A stretch of 64,000 nucleotides of DNA from contig JAHWKY010000003.1 in assembly GCA_019347575.1 (NCBI GenBank), forward strand, positions 147,073 to 211,072. Reading direction: 5' to 3'. This document shows positions 33,681 through 42,207 of this stretch, piece by piece. The translations under genes and the position numbers were made by a program. Numbering within the stretch: position 1 is the stretch's first letter; every line of letters starts with the position of its first letter. The stretch is from Actinomycetota bacterium. Its GTDB lineage: Bacteria; Actinomycetota; Nitriliruptoria; Nitriliruptorales; Nitriliruptoraceae. The notes beneath the pieces were generated by a model. That model searched no databases. It was not told the DNA's origin and worked only from the letters and a program-made list of their open reading frames with translations.

Positions 33681-34385
33681 ATGCCCGACGCCGTGACCCG
33701 CGACAGCGGCAAGACCAAGCGGGCACCGGTCATCCTCGAGCGTCTCGAGCACGCCCTGCCCGATGCCGAGATCGCCCTGCGCTTCTCCGACCGATGGCAG
33801 CTGCTGGTGGCGACGATCCTGTCGGCCCAGGCGACGGACAAGAAGGTCAACGAGGTCACGACCGCGCTGTTCGAGCGCTACCCGGGGCCCCAGGCCGTCG
33901 CGGAGGCGTCACTCGACGAGTTGATGGAGGCGATCAGCTCGCTCGGGTTGTTCCGTCAGAAGGCGCGCAACATCCAGGCGACCGCACGTCTCGTGCTCGG
34001 GCAGCACGGGGGGGAGGTGCCGGGGACCATGGACGAGCTGCTGCAGCTCCCTGGCGTCGCGCGCAAGACCGCCAACGTCGTGCTCTCCAACGGCTTCGGG
34101 ACCAACGTCGGCGTCGTCGTCGACACGCACGTCAAGAGGCTGTCCCTGCGGCTGCGGTTCACGCGCGCGACGGAACCGGTCAAGATCGAGCGCGACCTGC
34201 AGCGGCTGTTCCCCCGGGAGCGCTGGCTGCAGGTATCCGACCTGCTCATCCACCACGGTCGGCGCACCTGCACGGCTCAACGCCCCGCCTGCGACGACTG
34301 CGTGGTCGAGGACCTGTGCCCATCCAGCCAGGTGGCGGGGCGCACCGATAAGGCGCGGTCGACACCCCGCGCTCCGAGGCGTTGA
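33681..34385 (+). CDS. nth: Endonuclease III
   Basis: A 234-residue base-excision DNA glycosylase/AP lyase. The helix-hairpin-helix is LPGVARKTANVVLSNGFG, with the catalytic Lys in this segment, followed by VVDTHVKRL with the catalytic Asp. The iron-sulfur cluster ligands CTAQRPACDDCVVEDLC follow the C-x6-C-x2-C-x5-C pattern. LSAQATDKKVNEVT is the usual N-terminal signature. It removes oxidised pyrimidines. Stop-to-stop distance to the next convergent gene is 3 nt. Confidence 0.96.
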   Translation: MPDAVTRDSGKTKRAPVILERLEHALPDAEIALRFSDRWQLLVATILSAQATDKKVNEVTTALFERYPGPQAVAEASLDELMEAISSLGLFRQKARNIQATARLVLGQHGGEVPGTMDELLQLPGVARKTANVVLSNGFGTNVGVVVDTHVKRLSLRLRFTRATEPVKIERDLQRLFPRERWLQVSDLLIHHGRRTCTAQRPACDDCVVEDLCPSSQVAGRTDKARSTPRAPRR

Positions 34386-34388
34386 GCA

Positions 34389-35105
34389 CTAACGAACGCG
34401 AGCCCGGACCCGCTCGGCGATCGTGGTGGTGAGCGCCACCGCGGCAGCGACGATGGCGACGGCGGTCTGCGCCCCGTGGGTCCGCAGCGGCACGTCGGTG
34501 CCGCGGCTGACCAGCTCAGCCTCCCTCGCGCGCAAGGTCAGCCCGCCTCCGTCCGCGGGGTCGACGCGCAGGATCGGGCCGCGGAAGTGGAAGACGTCGC
34601 CGCGGCGGCCGGGTCCACCGGTCATCTCGATGACGTCGGCGATCTCGGTTCCGACCCAGACCGTCAGCCCGGTGTTCGTGCCGTGGTAGTCGCGGTGCGC
34701 CGGCAGCGGCCCGGACTCGAGCGCGTACGCGTCATCGTTGACGAGCAGCCACGCCCCGTCGTCCCGTCGCAGGACATCGCCGACGACCTCGCCGATGTAC
34801 TCGATCGTGTGGCCGTCGAACACCTCGGGGCAGTTGACGACCTCGCTGGATCGCACCGGCCGGTCAGGGAGGGCCACGACTGCGCCCTCCGGTGTGGTCG
34901 GGTCACCGGATGTGCGCCGCCTGCAGGTGATCGCGGCGTCGGTCGGGTCGTCGGGGGAGCTGCTGCCGGGGGTGATGAACTCCAAGCCTGCGGCCGGCGC
35001 CGCGAGCCGGAGCTGGTGGATGCCTTCGCCCACCGCGAGGGCGAGGATCAGGAACGCCGTGGTGCTCAACCACAAGCGCGCCCGCGACATCCGGCCGCGG
35101 TTCAC
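34389..35105 (-). CDS. Exported OB-fold-like membrane protein, last gene of the trk unit
   Basis: A 238-residue protein with an N-terminal membrane helix (RLWLSTTAFLILALAVGEGI), an outside domain of about 150 residues and a C-terminal helix (TAVAIVAAAVALTTTIAERV). The central part (FDGHTIEYIGEVVGDVLRRD, VWVGTEIADVIEM) has the strand pattern of an OB-fold. No function is known to me. The GTG start shares GTGA with the TrkH stop, so it is translationally coupled to K+ uptake genes and may modulate the transporter, although this is inference. Confidence 0.6.
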   Translation of the reverse strand: MNRGRMSRARLWLSTTAFLILALAVGEGIHQLRLAAPAAGLEFITPGSSSPDDPTDAAITCRRRTSGDPTTPEGAVVALPDRPVRSSEVVNCPEVFDGHTIEYIGEVVGDVLRRDDGAWLLVNDDAYALESGPLPAHRDYHGTNTGLTVWVGTEIADVIEMTGGPGRRGDVFHFRGPILRVDPADGGGLTLRAREAELVSRGTDVPLRTHGAQTAVAIVAAAVALTTTIAERVRARVR

Positions 35106-36610
35106 GTCCGCCCCCTCAGGGCCGCCACCACGAAGCCGACGAACGCGAACACGGCCATGAACTCCAGCCGTCCCAGCCACATCTGGGCGATGTAGATGAC
35201 CTGTAGCAACTGCGGCATCGCTGGGTCGGTGATCCCCACGCTCATGCCTGCGTTGGAGGCTGCGGAGACGGACTCGAACAGCGTCTCGGTCAGCTCCCAG
35301 CGACCGTAGAAGAGGGCGACCATGGCTCCGCCGAGGTAAGACAGCAGGTACAGCAGCAGCACCGTGGCTGCCGATTTGACCACCGAGTCCGTCAGGATGC
35401 GGCGGCGGTTCGAGTGGTAGGTCTCGATGACGAGGGCGTTCTCGGGCATCAGGACGCGCCGGATGTCTCGTAGGAGTCCCTTGGTCACCAACCCGACGCG
35501 GATCGCCTTGATGCCGCCGGACGTGGACGACGCCATCCCCCCGAGGGCCATCGCCCCGACGATCGCGGCAGGTGCCAGGACGCCCCAGTCGGTGACGAAC
35601 AGACGCGACGTGTTCACGGTGAGACCGGTGTTGGTCTGGGCGGACACGATGGTGAAGAAGCCCTTGCGGAAGAGCGGATCGGCGTCGTTGAACGCGCCGC
35701 TGCGTACCAGTCCCAGGAACGTCAGGCCGGTCAGTACCAGCAGTGTCAGCGCGAGAGCGCGCGTCTCGATGTTGCGTAGCAGCTCGCTGCTCTGACCCCG
35801 CCACAGCTGGTAGTGGAGCCCGAACGACAGCGTGCCAGCGAACATCACGACCATCAGCACACCCTCCACGAGCGCAGAGTGGTAGTACCCCACGCTCGTG
35901 GACTGGGTCGCGAACCCGCCCGTGTCGAACGCGGCCATGAAGAGGTTGATCGCGTGGAACAGCGCGGTCGGGAAGGCGAGACCGGCCACCGTGTTGGCGA
36001 TCGTGAGCGCGGCCGTCCCGACGAGCATGAAAGCGAACGCGACGATGAAGATGAACCGCGCTGTGCGGATGACGTTGGGCATGATGCGCTCGTCGCGGCC
36101 CTCGCCCACGTAGAGGGTGCCGACCTGTGCGGACCCGGCGGCGAACAGCGTCAGCACGACGATGATGATGCCCTGGCCGCCCACGAACTGGGTCAGGTGC
36201 CGGAACAGGTTCATCGACCGAGCGAGGTGATCGATGTCCTGCAGCACCGTCAGCCCCGTGCTGGTCAGACCCGACATGGCATCGAACAACGCATCGAGGT
36301 AGGAGTCGAAGTGCCCCGAGAGGTACAGCGGGAGCGCGACCAGCAACGGGCCCAGGAGCCACGACAGCGCGACCGTCGCCATGCCGTGCGACCAGTCGAG
36401 GGACTCGCGGGTGAAGAAGACGGCCTCGCTGAGCCGTCCGACCGTAACCGCGACCGAACCGCCGATCACGAACGCCGTCAGGGCGTTCCACTCGCCGAGG
36501 ACGAACGCCATGGCGGCCGGCAGGAACATGACGAGGCCGAGTCCCAAGATGACCTTGCCCACGTAGAAGCCGATGATGCGCATGTCATCGCGGTCGGGGC
36601 GGATGAACAT
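35102..36610 (-). CDS. trkH: Trk-type potassium transporter membrane subunit TrkH
   Basis: A 502-residue protein of the TrkH/KtrB superfamily with about ten hydrophobic segments and the repeated pore loops (DAMSGLTSTGLTVLQD, FDTGGFATQS, AQTNTGLTVNTS, SAASNAGMSVG) that form the selectivity filter. It also has GGQGIIIVVLTLF and the STSGGIKAIRVG segment. It imports K+ under control of cytoplasmic TrkA subunits. Its ATG directly follows the TAG of a 44-residue ORF, with two trkA genes upstream, so all are one operon. Confidence 0.94.
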   Translation of the reverse strand: MFIRPDRDDMRIIGFYVGKVILGLGLVMFLPAAMAFVLGEWNALTAFVIGGSVAVTVGRLSEAVFFTRESLDWSHGMATVALSWLLGPLLVALPLYLSGHFDSYLDALFDAMSGLTSTGLTVLQDIDHLARSMNLFRHLTQFVGGQGIIIVVLTLFAAGSAQVGTLYVGEGRDERIMPNVIRTARFIFIVAFAFMLVGTAALTIANTVAGLAFPTALFHAINLFMAAFDTGGFATQSTSVGYYHSALVEGVLMVVMFAGTLSFGLHYQLWRGQSSELLRNIETRALALTLLVLTGLTFLGLVRSGAFNDADPLFRKGFFTIVSAQTNTGLTVNTSRLFVTDWGVLAPAAIVGAMALGGMASSTSGGIKAIRVGLVTKGLLRDIRRVLMPENALVIETYHSNRRRILTDSVVKSAATVLLLYLLSYLGGAMVALFYGRWELTETLFESVSAASNAGMSVGITDPAMPQLLQVIYIAQMWLGRLEFMAVFAFVGFVVAALRGRT

Positions 36611-36745
36611 CTACAGGATCCAGGTCACGATGAGCGCCAGCACCCAGCCGATGACGTAGATGGCGGCCGTCCCCAGTGCGACGATGCCGATGCCCTCGAC
36701 GGCCTGCCTGACGAGCGGCGGCTCGTCCCGTCGCGGGGTGCTCAT
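36611..36745 (-). CDS. 44-residue single-helix membrane peptide between trkA and trkH
   Basis: The frame starts at an ATG sharing ATGA with the upstream trkA stop (36742-36745) and its TAG (36611-36613) directly abuts the trkH ATG. The product begins MSTPRRDEPPLVRQAVEG, is basic at the N-terminus and then continues as one hydrophobic helix (IGIVALGTAAIYVIGWVLA) ending in TWIL. The positive-inside rule places the N-terminus in the cytoplasm. Its exact fit between the genes and its clean membrane helix argue for a real transporter-associated small subunit, in the manner of KdpF, but no homologue is known to me. Confidence 0.65.
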   Translation of the reverse strand: MSTPRRDEPPLVRQAVEGIGIVALGTAAIYVIGWVLALIVTWIL

Positions 36746-37404
36746 CGCTCGCCCAGCAGGATCTGCTCCAGCCGCTCCTCGAGCTCCGGGGTCGTCAACG
36801 CGACGACCTCGTCGCCGGGGAGGATCTCGGTCGTTCCACGCGGGATGACCGTCTGCTCCTCGCGGAAGATGGCCACGAGGACCGCCTCGTAGGGCAGGCC
36901 GAGATCCACGACGTGTCGAGGTGGCGGCGCGCGTTCGTCATCCGGGATGCGCACCTCGACGAGGCTCACCTTGCCACCCTTGAGGCTGTAGAGGTGGATG
37001 AGTTCCCCGACCGTGAACTCGTGCTCGAGCAGCTCGGAGATCAGCCGGGTCGAGGAGACCGCCTCGATGTCGAGCGTCTCGAAGATCTCGACGTTCTTGG
37101 GCGTGTTGACGCGGCTGATGGCGCGTCGGACGCCGAACTCGACCTTCGCGAGCTGGCAGGCGACCAGGTTGTCGTCGTCCTCGTGCGTGGTTGCCACGAA
37201 CACGTCCGCCCGGTCGACGTGCGCCTGCTCCTGGTAGCGCACGTCACAGGCGTCGCCCTGGATGACGAGTACGTCGTGGTCGGCGACCAACTGCTCGCAG
37301 CGTCCCGCGAGTCGCTCGAGAACCGTGACGTCGTGGCCCTTGACGACCAGATCCGCCGCGATGTAGCGACCGATCCGTCCACCCCCCATGATCACCACGT
37401 ACAT
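36742..37404 (-). CDS. trkA: TrkA-family K+ channel regulator (second copy)
   Basis: A 220-residue RCK protein: Rossmann domain with MGGGRIGRYIAADL and the acidic strand end VTVLER (about 1-120), then an RCK_C domain (about 135-218; VSLVEVRIPDD, GDEVVALTTPE). It binds nucleotide and gates TrkH from the cytoplasmic side. Its ATG shares one base with the stop of the upstream trkA gene. Pairs of TrkA-like proteins encoded together (CeoB/CeoC style) are known in actinobacteria and probably form a hetero-octameric ring. Confidence 0.92.
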   Translation of the reverse strand: MYVVIMGGGRIGRYIAADLVVKGHDVTVLERLAGRCEQLVADHDVLVIQGDACDVRYQEQAHVDRADVFVATTHEDDDNLVACQLAKVEFGVRRAISRVNTPKNVEIFETLDIEAVSSTRLISELLEHEFTVGELIHLYSLKGGKVSLVEVRIPDDERAPPPRHVVDLGLPYEAVLVAIFREEQTVIPRGTTEILPGDEVVALTTPELEERLEQILLGER

Positions 37405-38102
37405 CAGCGGGCCTCGTTGCGCGCGACGGCTCGCTCGGAGGGGTGGATCTCGCCCGCCTGGAGCAGGTGCGAGAGCCTGCGGTACGCGCCACGTCGGACC
37501 GCCGCCACGACGAGATCGCCGTGTTCGAGTCGATCGTTGTCGCCGGGGATGAACACTCGGGCTCCCCTCACGATCGCCGCGATGCGAACCTTCCCATCAA
37601 GCTCGAACGCGTCGACCAGCATGCCGTGGCCGCCCGGACCGATGAGCATCTCCACGACCGCGACGTCACCGTGGGGGAAGTGGACGTGGTGGCGGAAGGT
37701 GTCGGCTCGGAACTCGTTGAGGATCAGCTTGGCGATGACCCCGGTTCCCGAGACGTACCGGATGCCGAGCTTCTGGTAGCTGGTCTCCCGCTCGGGGTTG
37801 AAGAGGCGGGCCACGGTCCGCTCGACGCCGTAGAGGTGCTTGGCGATCTCGACCGCCATGAGGTTGGCGTTGTCGTAGCGCGTGACCGCCACCAGGCCGT
37901 GGGCCTGCGCGACCCCGGCACGCTCGAGCACGTCGCGATCGGTCGTGTCGCCAACGACTGTCTCGCCGTTGAAGGCGGAGCCGAGTCGGTCGAAGGCGAG
38001 CGGATCGGTATCGACGACGACCACATCGTTGTCGGGCTCCTGCGACAGGTGCTCCGCGATCTCCGACCCCAAGCGGCCGCAGCCGCCGACGATGATGTGC
38101 AC
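37404..38102 (-). CDS. trkA: TrkA-family K+ channel regulator (first copy)
   Basis: A 232-residue RCK protein: IIVGGCGRLGSEIAEHLSQ is the dinucleotide-binding loop and VVVVDTDPLAFDRL the acidic end of strand 2; the RCK_C part is DVAVVEMLIGPGG to GDLVVAAVRRGAY. A C-terminal tail of about 25 residues is not part of the domain. It is the promoter-proximal gene of the trk unit, which runs on to the second trkA, a small membrane peptide, trkH and an exported protein. The GTG start has TACGGG close upstream. Confidence 0.92.
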   Translation of the reverse strand: MHIIVGGCGRLGSEIAEHLSQEPDNDVVVVDTDPLAFDRLGSAFNGETVVGDTTDRDVLERAGVAQAHGLVAVTRYDNANLMAVEIAKHLYGVERTVARLFNPERETSYQKLGIRYVSGTGVIAKLILNEFRADTFRHHVHFPHGDVAVVEMLIGPGGHGMLVDAFELDGKVRIAAIVRGARVFIPGDNDRLEHGDLVVAAVRRGAYRRLSHLLQAGEIHPSERAVARNEAR

Positions 38103-38206
38103 CCGTACCCTTTCCGACGCGTGGAGTATGCCGCAGTACCTCAGGTCTCCTGTGACAAGCGGTGGGGGTGGGGTCGCCGCCGACAGAGGGCTCGGCCCCG
38201 TCTCGC

Positions 38207-38212
38207 TACCCT
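38207..38212 (+). promoter_or_regulatory. -10 element TACCCT, leaderless type
   Basis: TACCCT ends 6 nt before the GTG at 38219 of ispH; no ribosome site precedes the start. Confidence 0.5.
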
Positions 38213-38218
38213 CATCAC

Positions 38219-39187
38219 GTGACTTCCCCCGACACCCTCCTGCTGGCGGCGCCCCGAGGTTTCTGCGCGGGCGTCGACCGCGCCGTGCTCATCGTCGAGA
38301 AGGCGCTGGAGGCGTACGGTCCGCCCGTCTACGTGCGCCACGAGATCGTGCACAACAAGCACGTCGTCGACCGGCTGCGCACGCTGGGTGCGGTGTTCGT
38401 GGAGGACGAACGCGAGGTACCCGAGGGCGCGGTGATCGTCTTCAGCGCTCACGGGTCACCACCCGAGGCGTTCGAGAACTCGCGCCGCTTGGAGCACACC
38501 CTGATCGACGCGACCTGCCCCCTCGTGACCAAGGTCCACAATGAGGCGCGGCGCTACGCCGCGGCCGAGATGGACATCGTGCTCATCGGTCACCAGGGAC
38601 ACCAGGAGGTCGTCGGGACCATGGGGCAGGCGCCCCGCTCGATCGCGTTGGTCGAGAGCCCCGATGACGTCGATCAGCTCGAGTACGACGACGAGTCGCG
38701 GGTCGCCTACATCACCCAGACGACGTTGTCGATGGACGAGACCGCAGGCATCGTGGATCGTCTCCGCCAGCGGTTCCCGCTGCTGCGCCAACCGAAGAAG
38801 GACGACATCTGCTACGCGACGCAGAACCGCCAGGATGCGGTGAAGGCACTGGCCGACCGGTGTGAGGTGATCCTCGTCGTGGGGTCGCAGAACTCCTCCA
38901 ACTCCAAGCGTCTGGTCGAGGTCGCTCGCGAGCGAGGCGCGCAGGCGTACCTCGTCGACGACACCTCGGACATCGAGCCGGCGTGGCTCGAGGGTGCGCG
39001 GACGGTCGGCCTGACCTCCGGCGCGAGCGCACCCGAGGTCCTGGTAGGCGAGGTGGTCGAGTGGTTCAGGAGCCGCGGAACGAGTGTCGTGGACACCGTC
39101 GCGGTCGTCGACGAGGACGTGGAGTTCGCGTTGCCGTCCAACCTGGCTCGTCGGCTCGCCCAGGGTGACGATGTCGCCTCCGCGTGA
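38219..39187 (+). CDS. ispH: 4-hydroxy-3-methylbut-2-enyl diphosphate reductase IspH
   Basis: A 322-residue IspH, the last enzyme of the MEP isoprenoid pathway. The cluster cysteines are in APRGFCAGVDRA, LIDATCPLVTKVH and DDICYATQNRQ; HGSPPEAF, IGHQGHQEVVGTMGQ, VVGSQNSSNSKRL and GLTSGASAPEVLV are active-site loops. It supplies isopentenyl and dimethylallyl diphosphate, also used by the cis-prenyltransferase at 13.5 kb. The GTG start is set by homology and the TACCCT box. The next gene's ATG lies 17 nt inside its end. Confidence 0.96.
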   Translation: MTSPDTLLLAAPRGFCAGVDRAVLIVEKALEAYGPPVYVRHEIVHNKHVVDRLRTLGAVFVEDEREVPEGAVIVFSAHGSPPEAFENSRRLEHTLIDATCPLVTKVHNEARRYAAAEMDIVLIGHQGHQEVVGTMGQAPRSIALVESPDDVDQLEYDDESRVAYITQTTLSMDETAGIVDRLRQRFPLLRQPKKDDICYATQNRQDAVKALADRCEVILVVGSQNSSNSKRLVEVARERGAQAYLVDDTSDIEPAWLEGARTVGLTSGASAPEVLVGEVVEWFRSRGTSVVDTVAVVDEDVEFALPSNLARRLAQGDDVASA

Positions 39188-39683
39188 GGCACGACCGGTT
39201 CGTCTCGCGAGGTCCGGTGTCGCGCTCGGACTGATGCTGGCGGGAACGGTCCTGTTCCTGATGCCCGTCGCGATGGCGGTGGTAGCCGCGTTCACCACAC
39301 AGCGGGTGGTGGTGTGGACGGTGGGCGCGGCCGTGATGGTCTCGGTCGCCGCACGGATCGCGCTGCTCGGCGCTCACGTCGGTGCCGACGGACTGATGGT
39401 GCGCAACCCGCTGCGGACACGGCACCTGTCGTGGGAGTCGGTCGCCGGGGTCAGGTGGCAGTGCCTGAAGGCCGGGGCGCTCGATCACCTCCTGCCACCC
39501 AACTGTCGCCTGCTCGTCGAGATCCGAGGGGGCAATCGACTGGCGGTGCACGCGACGGTCTACCTGACCGGTGAGCAGCGCGATGCGGTCGAGCGCCTGG
39601 TCCGGCGACTCGCCCCGACGACGGTGCGCGCGTTCACGCGTCAGTCCTCGGCGGAGGCGGAGCCTGGCGGTTCGCCCTCGTAG
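39171..39683 (+). CDS. Membrane protein with PH-like domain
   Basis: A 170-residue protein with two N-terminal helices (SGVALGLMLAGTVLFLMPVAMA, VWTVGAAVMVSVAARIAL) and a cytoplasmic bacterial PH-like domain (about 70-150; GADGLMVRNPLRTRHLSWES, VAGVRW). This domain order is that of actinobacterial bPH_6 proteins; function unknown. It starts within the last codons of ispH, so it is co-translated, and its 3' end overlaps the convergent RNase D gene by 43 nt. Confidence 0.7.
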   Translation: MSPPREARPVRLARSGVALGLMLAGTVLFLMPVAMAVVAAFTTQRVVVWTVGAAVMVSVAARIALLGAHVGADGLMVRNPLRTRHLSWESVAGVRWQCLKAGALDHLLPPNCRLLVEIRGGNRLAVHATVYLTGEQRDAVERLVRRLAPTTVRAFTRQSSAEAEPGGSPS

Positions 39684-40789
39684 GCAGCGGCGTAGGCCTC
39701 CCAGAGCGGCCCGGCGAGCAGTTCGATCTGCCACGGTCGCAGTCCGGCTGCGGCACCGAGCGCGGTCGCATCCCGGGGTCGCGCGGACACCGCGACCTTG
39801 AGCTGCCGGCTCGGGCAGAGCACGCCGGCGTCGATCCCGATCTCCTTGGCGGCACGGGATCGGACGCGCCGCATCGCGTCGTAGGCCTCGCGATCGCGAT
39901 CGTCCCACCGCGGCTGGTTCGGGTCACGTTCGTGCGGCGGCGCCTCGACTCCTCGGATGGCGGCGGCGGTGAGTCGCTCGGCGTAGGGACGGACGTGCCG
40001 TCGGCGCCGACCCTCGGTGCGGGTGAGGAGGTCCTGTGCGGTAGCGGGCGGATCGTGTGCGAGGCGGACGAGCGTGTCGTCGTGGACGATGCGCTGCGGG
40101 GCGACGTCGTCCTCCTTGGCGATCGACTCGCGCTCGGTCCACAGCTCGGCGAGCACCGCGCGGCCACGCGCTGACAGTCGCCCCGCCCCGCGCGTGCGTT
40201 CCCAGTGCCGGCTGTCCTCGGTCGCCGCGACGATGGTCGCTGCCAGCTCCTGCTCGTACCAGGCGGTGCGATCCTGGTCCTCGAGATCGGCACGTAGCCG
40301 GGCCCACAGCACGGGGAGGTGCACCACATCACCTGCGGCGTAGGCGGCCATGTCCTCGCTGAGTGGGCGTTCCTCCCAGTCCGCGCGCTGGAAGCGCTCC
40401 TTGTCGGCGGTGAGCTCGACCTCGAGGACCTCCGCGAGCAGCGGTGACAGTCCGGTCGGCCGTCCCAACACGGCCGCCGCGATGGCGGTGTCGTGCAGGC
40501 GGGACGGTCGGACACCGACCACCTCGAGCGGGATGAGGTCGTTCTCGAGCGCGTGGAGCACGACGTCACGGTCGGCGAGGAAACGGTTGAGCTCGTGGCA
40601 GTCGCTGATCGCGACCGTGTCGACCAGCACGCAGTGACCGCCCACACCGACCTGGATGAGGGCCGGGGTGCGGTAGTAGCGATGCGAGTCGGCACGTTCG
40701 ACGTCCACGCCGACCACGGGCGCGTCGACCTGGTGCAAGGCGGCCGCGAGCGCTCCCGGGTTGTCGACGAGATCGATGGTCGGTGGCAT
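39641..40789 (-). CDS. Ribonuclease D-like 3'-5' exonuclease
   Basis: A 382-residue protein: DEDD exonuclease domain (about 1-185; VVGVDVERADSHRYYRTPALIQVG with the DxE variant, VLHALENDLIPLE, and Tyr/Asp in MAAYAAGDVVHLPVLW), then HRDC-type helical domains (about 210-382; WWERTRGAGRL-like and REAYDAMRRVRSRAAKEIGI). RNase D trims tRNA and other stable RNA 3' ends. The first acidic pair reads DVE, where DTE is usual, so activity should be kept. ATG 40789 lies 7 nt after a TAGCCT box. Confidence 0.85.
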   Translation of the reverse strand: MPPTIDLVDNPGALAAALHQVDAPVVGVDVERADSHRYYRTPALIQVGVGGHCVLVDTVAISDCHELNRFLADRDVVLHALENDLIPLEVVGVRPSRLHDTAIAAAVLGRPTGLSPLLAEVLEVELTADKERFQRADWEERPLSEDMAAYAAGDVVHLPVLWARLRADLEDQDRTAWYEQELAATIVAATEDSRHWERTRGAGRLSARGRAVLAELWTERESIAKEDDVAPQRIVHDDTLVRLAHDPPATAQDLLTRTEGRRRRHVRPYAERLTAAAIRGVEAPPHERDPNQPRWDDRDREAYDAMRRVRSRAAKEIGIDAGVLCPSRQLKVAVSARPRDATALGAAAGLRPWQIELLAGPLWEAYAAAYEGEPPGSASAED

Positions 40790-40796
40790 CCCCGCG

Positions 40797-40802
40797 AGGC
40801 TA
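40797..40802 (-). promoter_or_regulatory. -10 element TAGCCT, leaderless type
   Basis: On the minus strand TAGCCT (40802 to 40797) ends 7 nt before the ATG at 40789 of the RNase D gene. Confidence 0.45.
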
Positions 40803-40853
40803 CTGGTGAGCTGAGGCAGCGGTACGGTGGCCGCCCTCTCGACGAGAGGTGTT

Positions 40854-41702
40854 GTGACGACACCGGGCCTGCTGTGCGTCCATCCACACCCCGACGACGA
40901 GTCCATCGCCGTCGGCGGCTCGATCGCGCGCTACCTCGACGAGGGACTGAGGGTCAAGGTCGTGACCTGCACCCGCGGTGAGGCGGGTGACAACCTCGCG
41001 GGCATCGAACTCGACGGCGAGGACATGGTCACCGTTCGGGAACGGGAACTGGCTGCGGCACTGGACGAGCTCGGTGGTCCGCAGCACGAGTACCTGGGGT
41101 ACCGCGACAGCGGCATGGCCGGCACGCCCAGGAACCATCATCCCGACGCCTTCGCGGTTGCGGCGCTGGAGGAGGCGGCAGGTCGCCTCGCGAGCATCAT
41201 CCGCCGGTTCCGTCCAGCCGTCGTGGTGAGCGATAACGCCGAGGGCACCTACGGTCATCCCGACCACGTCAAGGCGAACCGTGTCACGGTCCGCGCGGTC
41301 GAGCTCGCGGCCGATCCGTCCTGGAACGGCGACGACACCTGGGAGGTGGCGAAGCGCTACGTCGTCGCGTTCCCGCGCGGCGTTGCCCTCGACGTCCACC
41401 GCGCGCTCCTGGAGCAGGGCCTCGCCTCCCCGTTCGCCGACGATCGTGTGGAGACGCCCGAGGATCTGCCGTTCGGGACGCCCGACGAGGAGGTCACGAC
41501 CGTCGTCGACGTCGGAGCCTGGCTGGGGCGCAAGCGAGCAGCCCTCCGGGCACACCGCTCACAGGTCGGTCCGGACAGCTTCTTCCTCAACGTGCCCGAC
41601 GACGTCGCTGCTCGGTTCTTCGGTCTCGAGGCGTTCACCTGGGGGTCGGGACGCATCCGCTCCGTTCACGGCGAGCACGACCTGTTCCAAGGGGTGCGGT
41701 GA
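40854..41702 (+). CDS. LmbE/MshB-Mca-type N-acetylglucosaminyl deacetylase
   Basis: A 282-residue LmbE-fold zinc amidase. CVHPHPDDESIAVGGSIARYLD holds the zinc His-Asp-Asp, VTCTRGEAGDN and GYRDSGMAGTPRNHHPD are the sugar-binding loops, and GTYGHPDHVKAN supplies the last zinc His. This is the MshB/Mca pattern of mycothiol biosynthesis or mycothiol-conjugate hydrolysis; the two cannot be separated here. GTG 40854 follows GAGAGG (40844-40849). The next gene starts 1 nt after its stop, suggesting an operon with the flavin reductase and YjbQ genes. Confidence 0.85.
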   Translation: MTTPGLLCVHPHPDDESIAVGGSIARYLDEGLRVKVVTCTRGEAGDNLAGIELDGEDMVTVRERELAAALDELGGPQHEYLGYRDSGMAGTPRNHHPDAFAVAALEEAAGRLASIIRRFRPAVVVSDNAEGTYGHPDHVKANRVTVRAVELAADPSWNGDDTWEVAKRYVVAFPRGVALDVHRALLEQGLASPFADDRVETPEDLPFGTPDEEVTTVVDVGAWLGRKRAALRAHRSQVGPDSFFLNVPDDVAARFFGLEAFTWGSGRIRSVHGEHDLFQGVR

Positions 41703-41703
41703 C

Positions 41704-42207
41704 GTGGCTCAGCCGGTGATCGTCGACGGCCACGGGCTGCGGGCCGTGATGGCGCGGTTCCCGACCGGGGTCACGGTGATGACGACGGTCGTCGACGGCG
41801 TCCCGCACGGGATGACCGCCAACGCCATCACGTCGGTGTCGCTGGAACCGCCCCTGGTCCTCGTCTGCGTCGGTCGAGACGCGGCGATGGCGGACCTCGT
41901 GCGGCAGGCAGGCAGCTACGCCCTGTCGTTGCTCGGGCGGGAGCAGCGGGCGCTGTCGGAGCACTTCGCCGATGCGGATCGCTCGATGGGTCACGAGGGG
42001 TTCGACACCGTGGCGACGTCGGTCGCCGTCACGGGCGCCCCGCTGCTTGTCGGGGCCATCGCGCATCTGGACTGCGAGGTCCACGCGGTGCACGACGGCG
42101 GTGACCACGTCATCGTCGTCGGCCGGGTCGTCCACCTCGACATCGAGACCGACAGCGCCCCGCTCGTGTACCACCTCAGTCGCTACACGAGCGTGGAAGG
42201 GCCCTGA
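41704..42207 (+). CDS. Flavin reductase-like FMN-binding protein
   Basis: A 167-residue split-barrel protein. VMARFPTGVTVMTTV, GMTANAITSVSLEPPLVLVC and YALSLLGREQRALSEHFA are the conserved FMN and dimer segments of the flavin reductase domain (HpaC-like). Such proteins reduce FMN for a two-component monooxygenase or act on F420/FMN substrates; no partner oxygenase is adjacent. It is the middle gene of a tight three-gene unit (1-nt gap upstream, 1-nt overlap downstream). Confidence 0.88.
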   Translation: MAQPVIVDGHGLRAVMARFPTGVTVMTTVVDGVPHGMTANAITSVSLEPPLVLVCVGRDAAMADLVRQAGSYALSLLGREQRALSEHFADADRSMGHEGFDTVATSVAVTGAPLLVGAIAHLDCEVHAVHDGGDHVIVVGRVVHLDIETDSAPLVYHLSRYTSVEGP

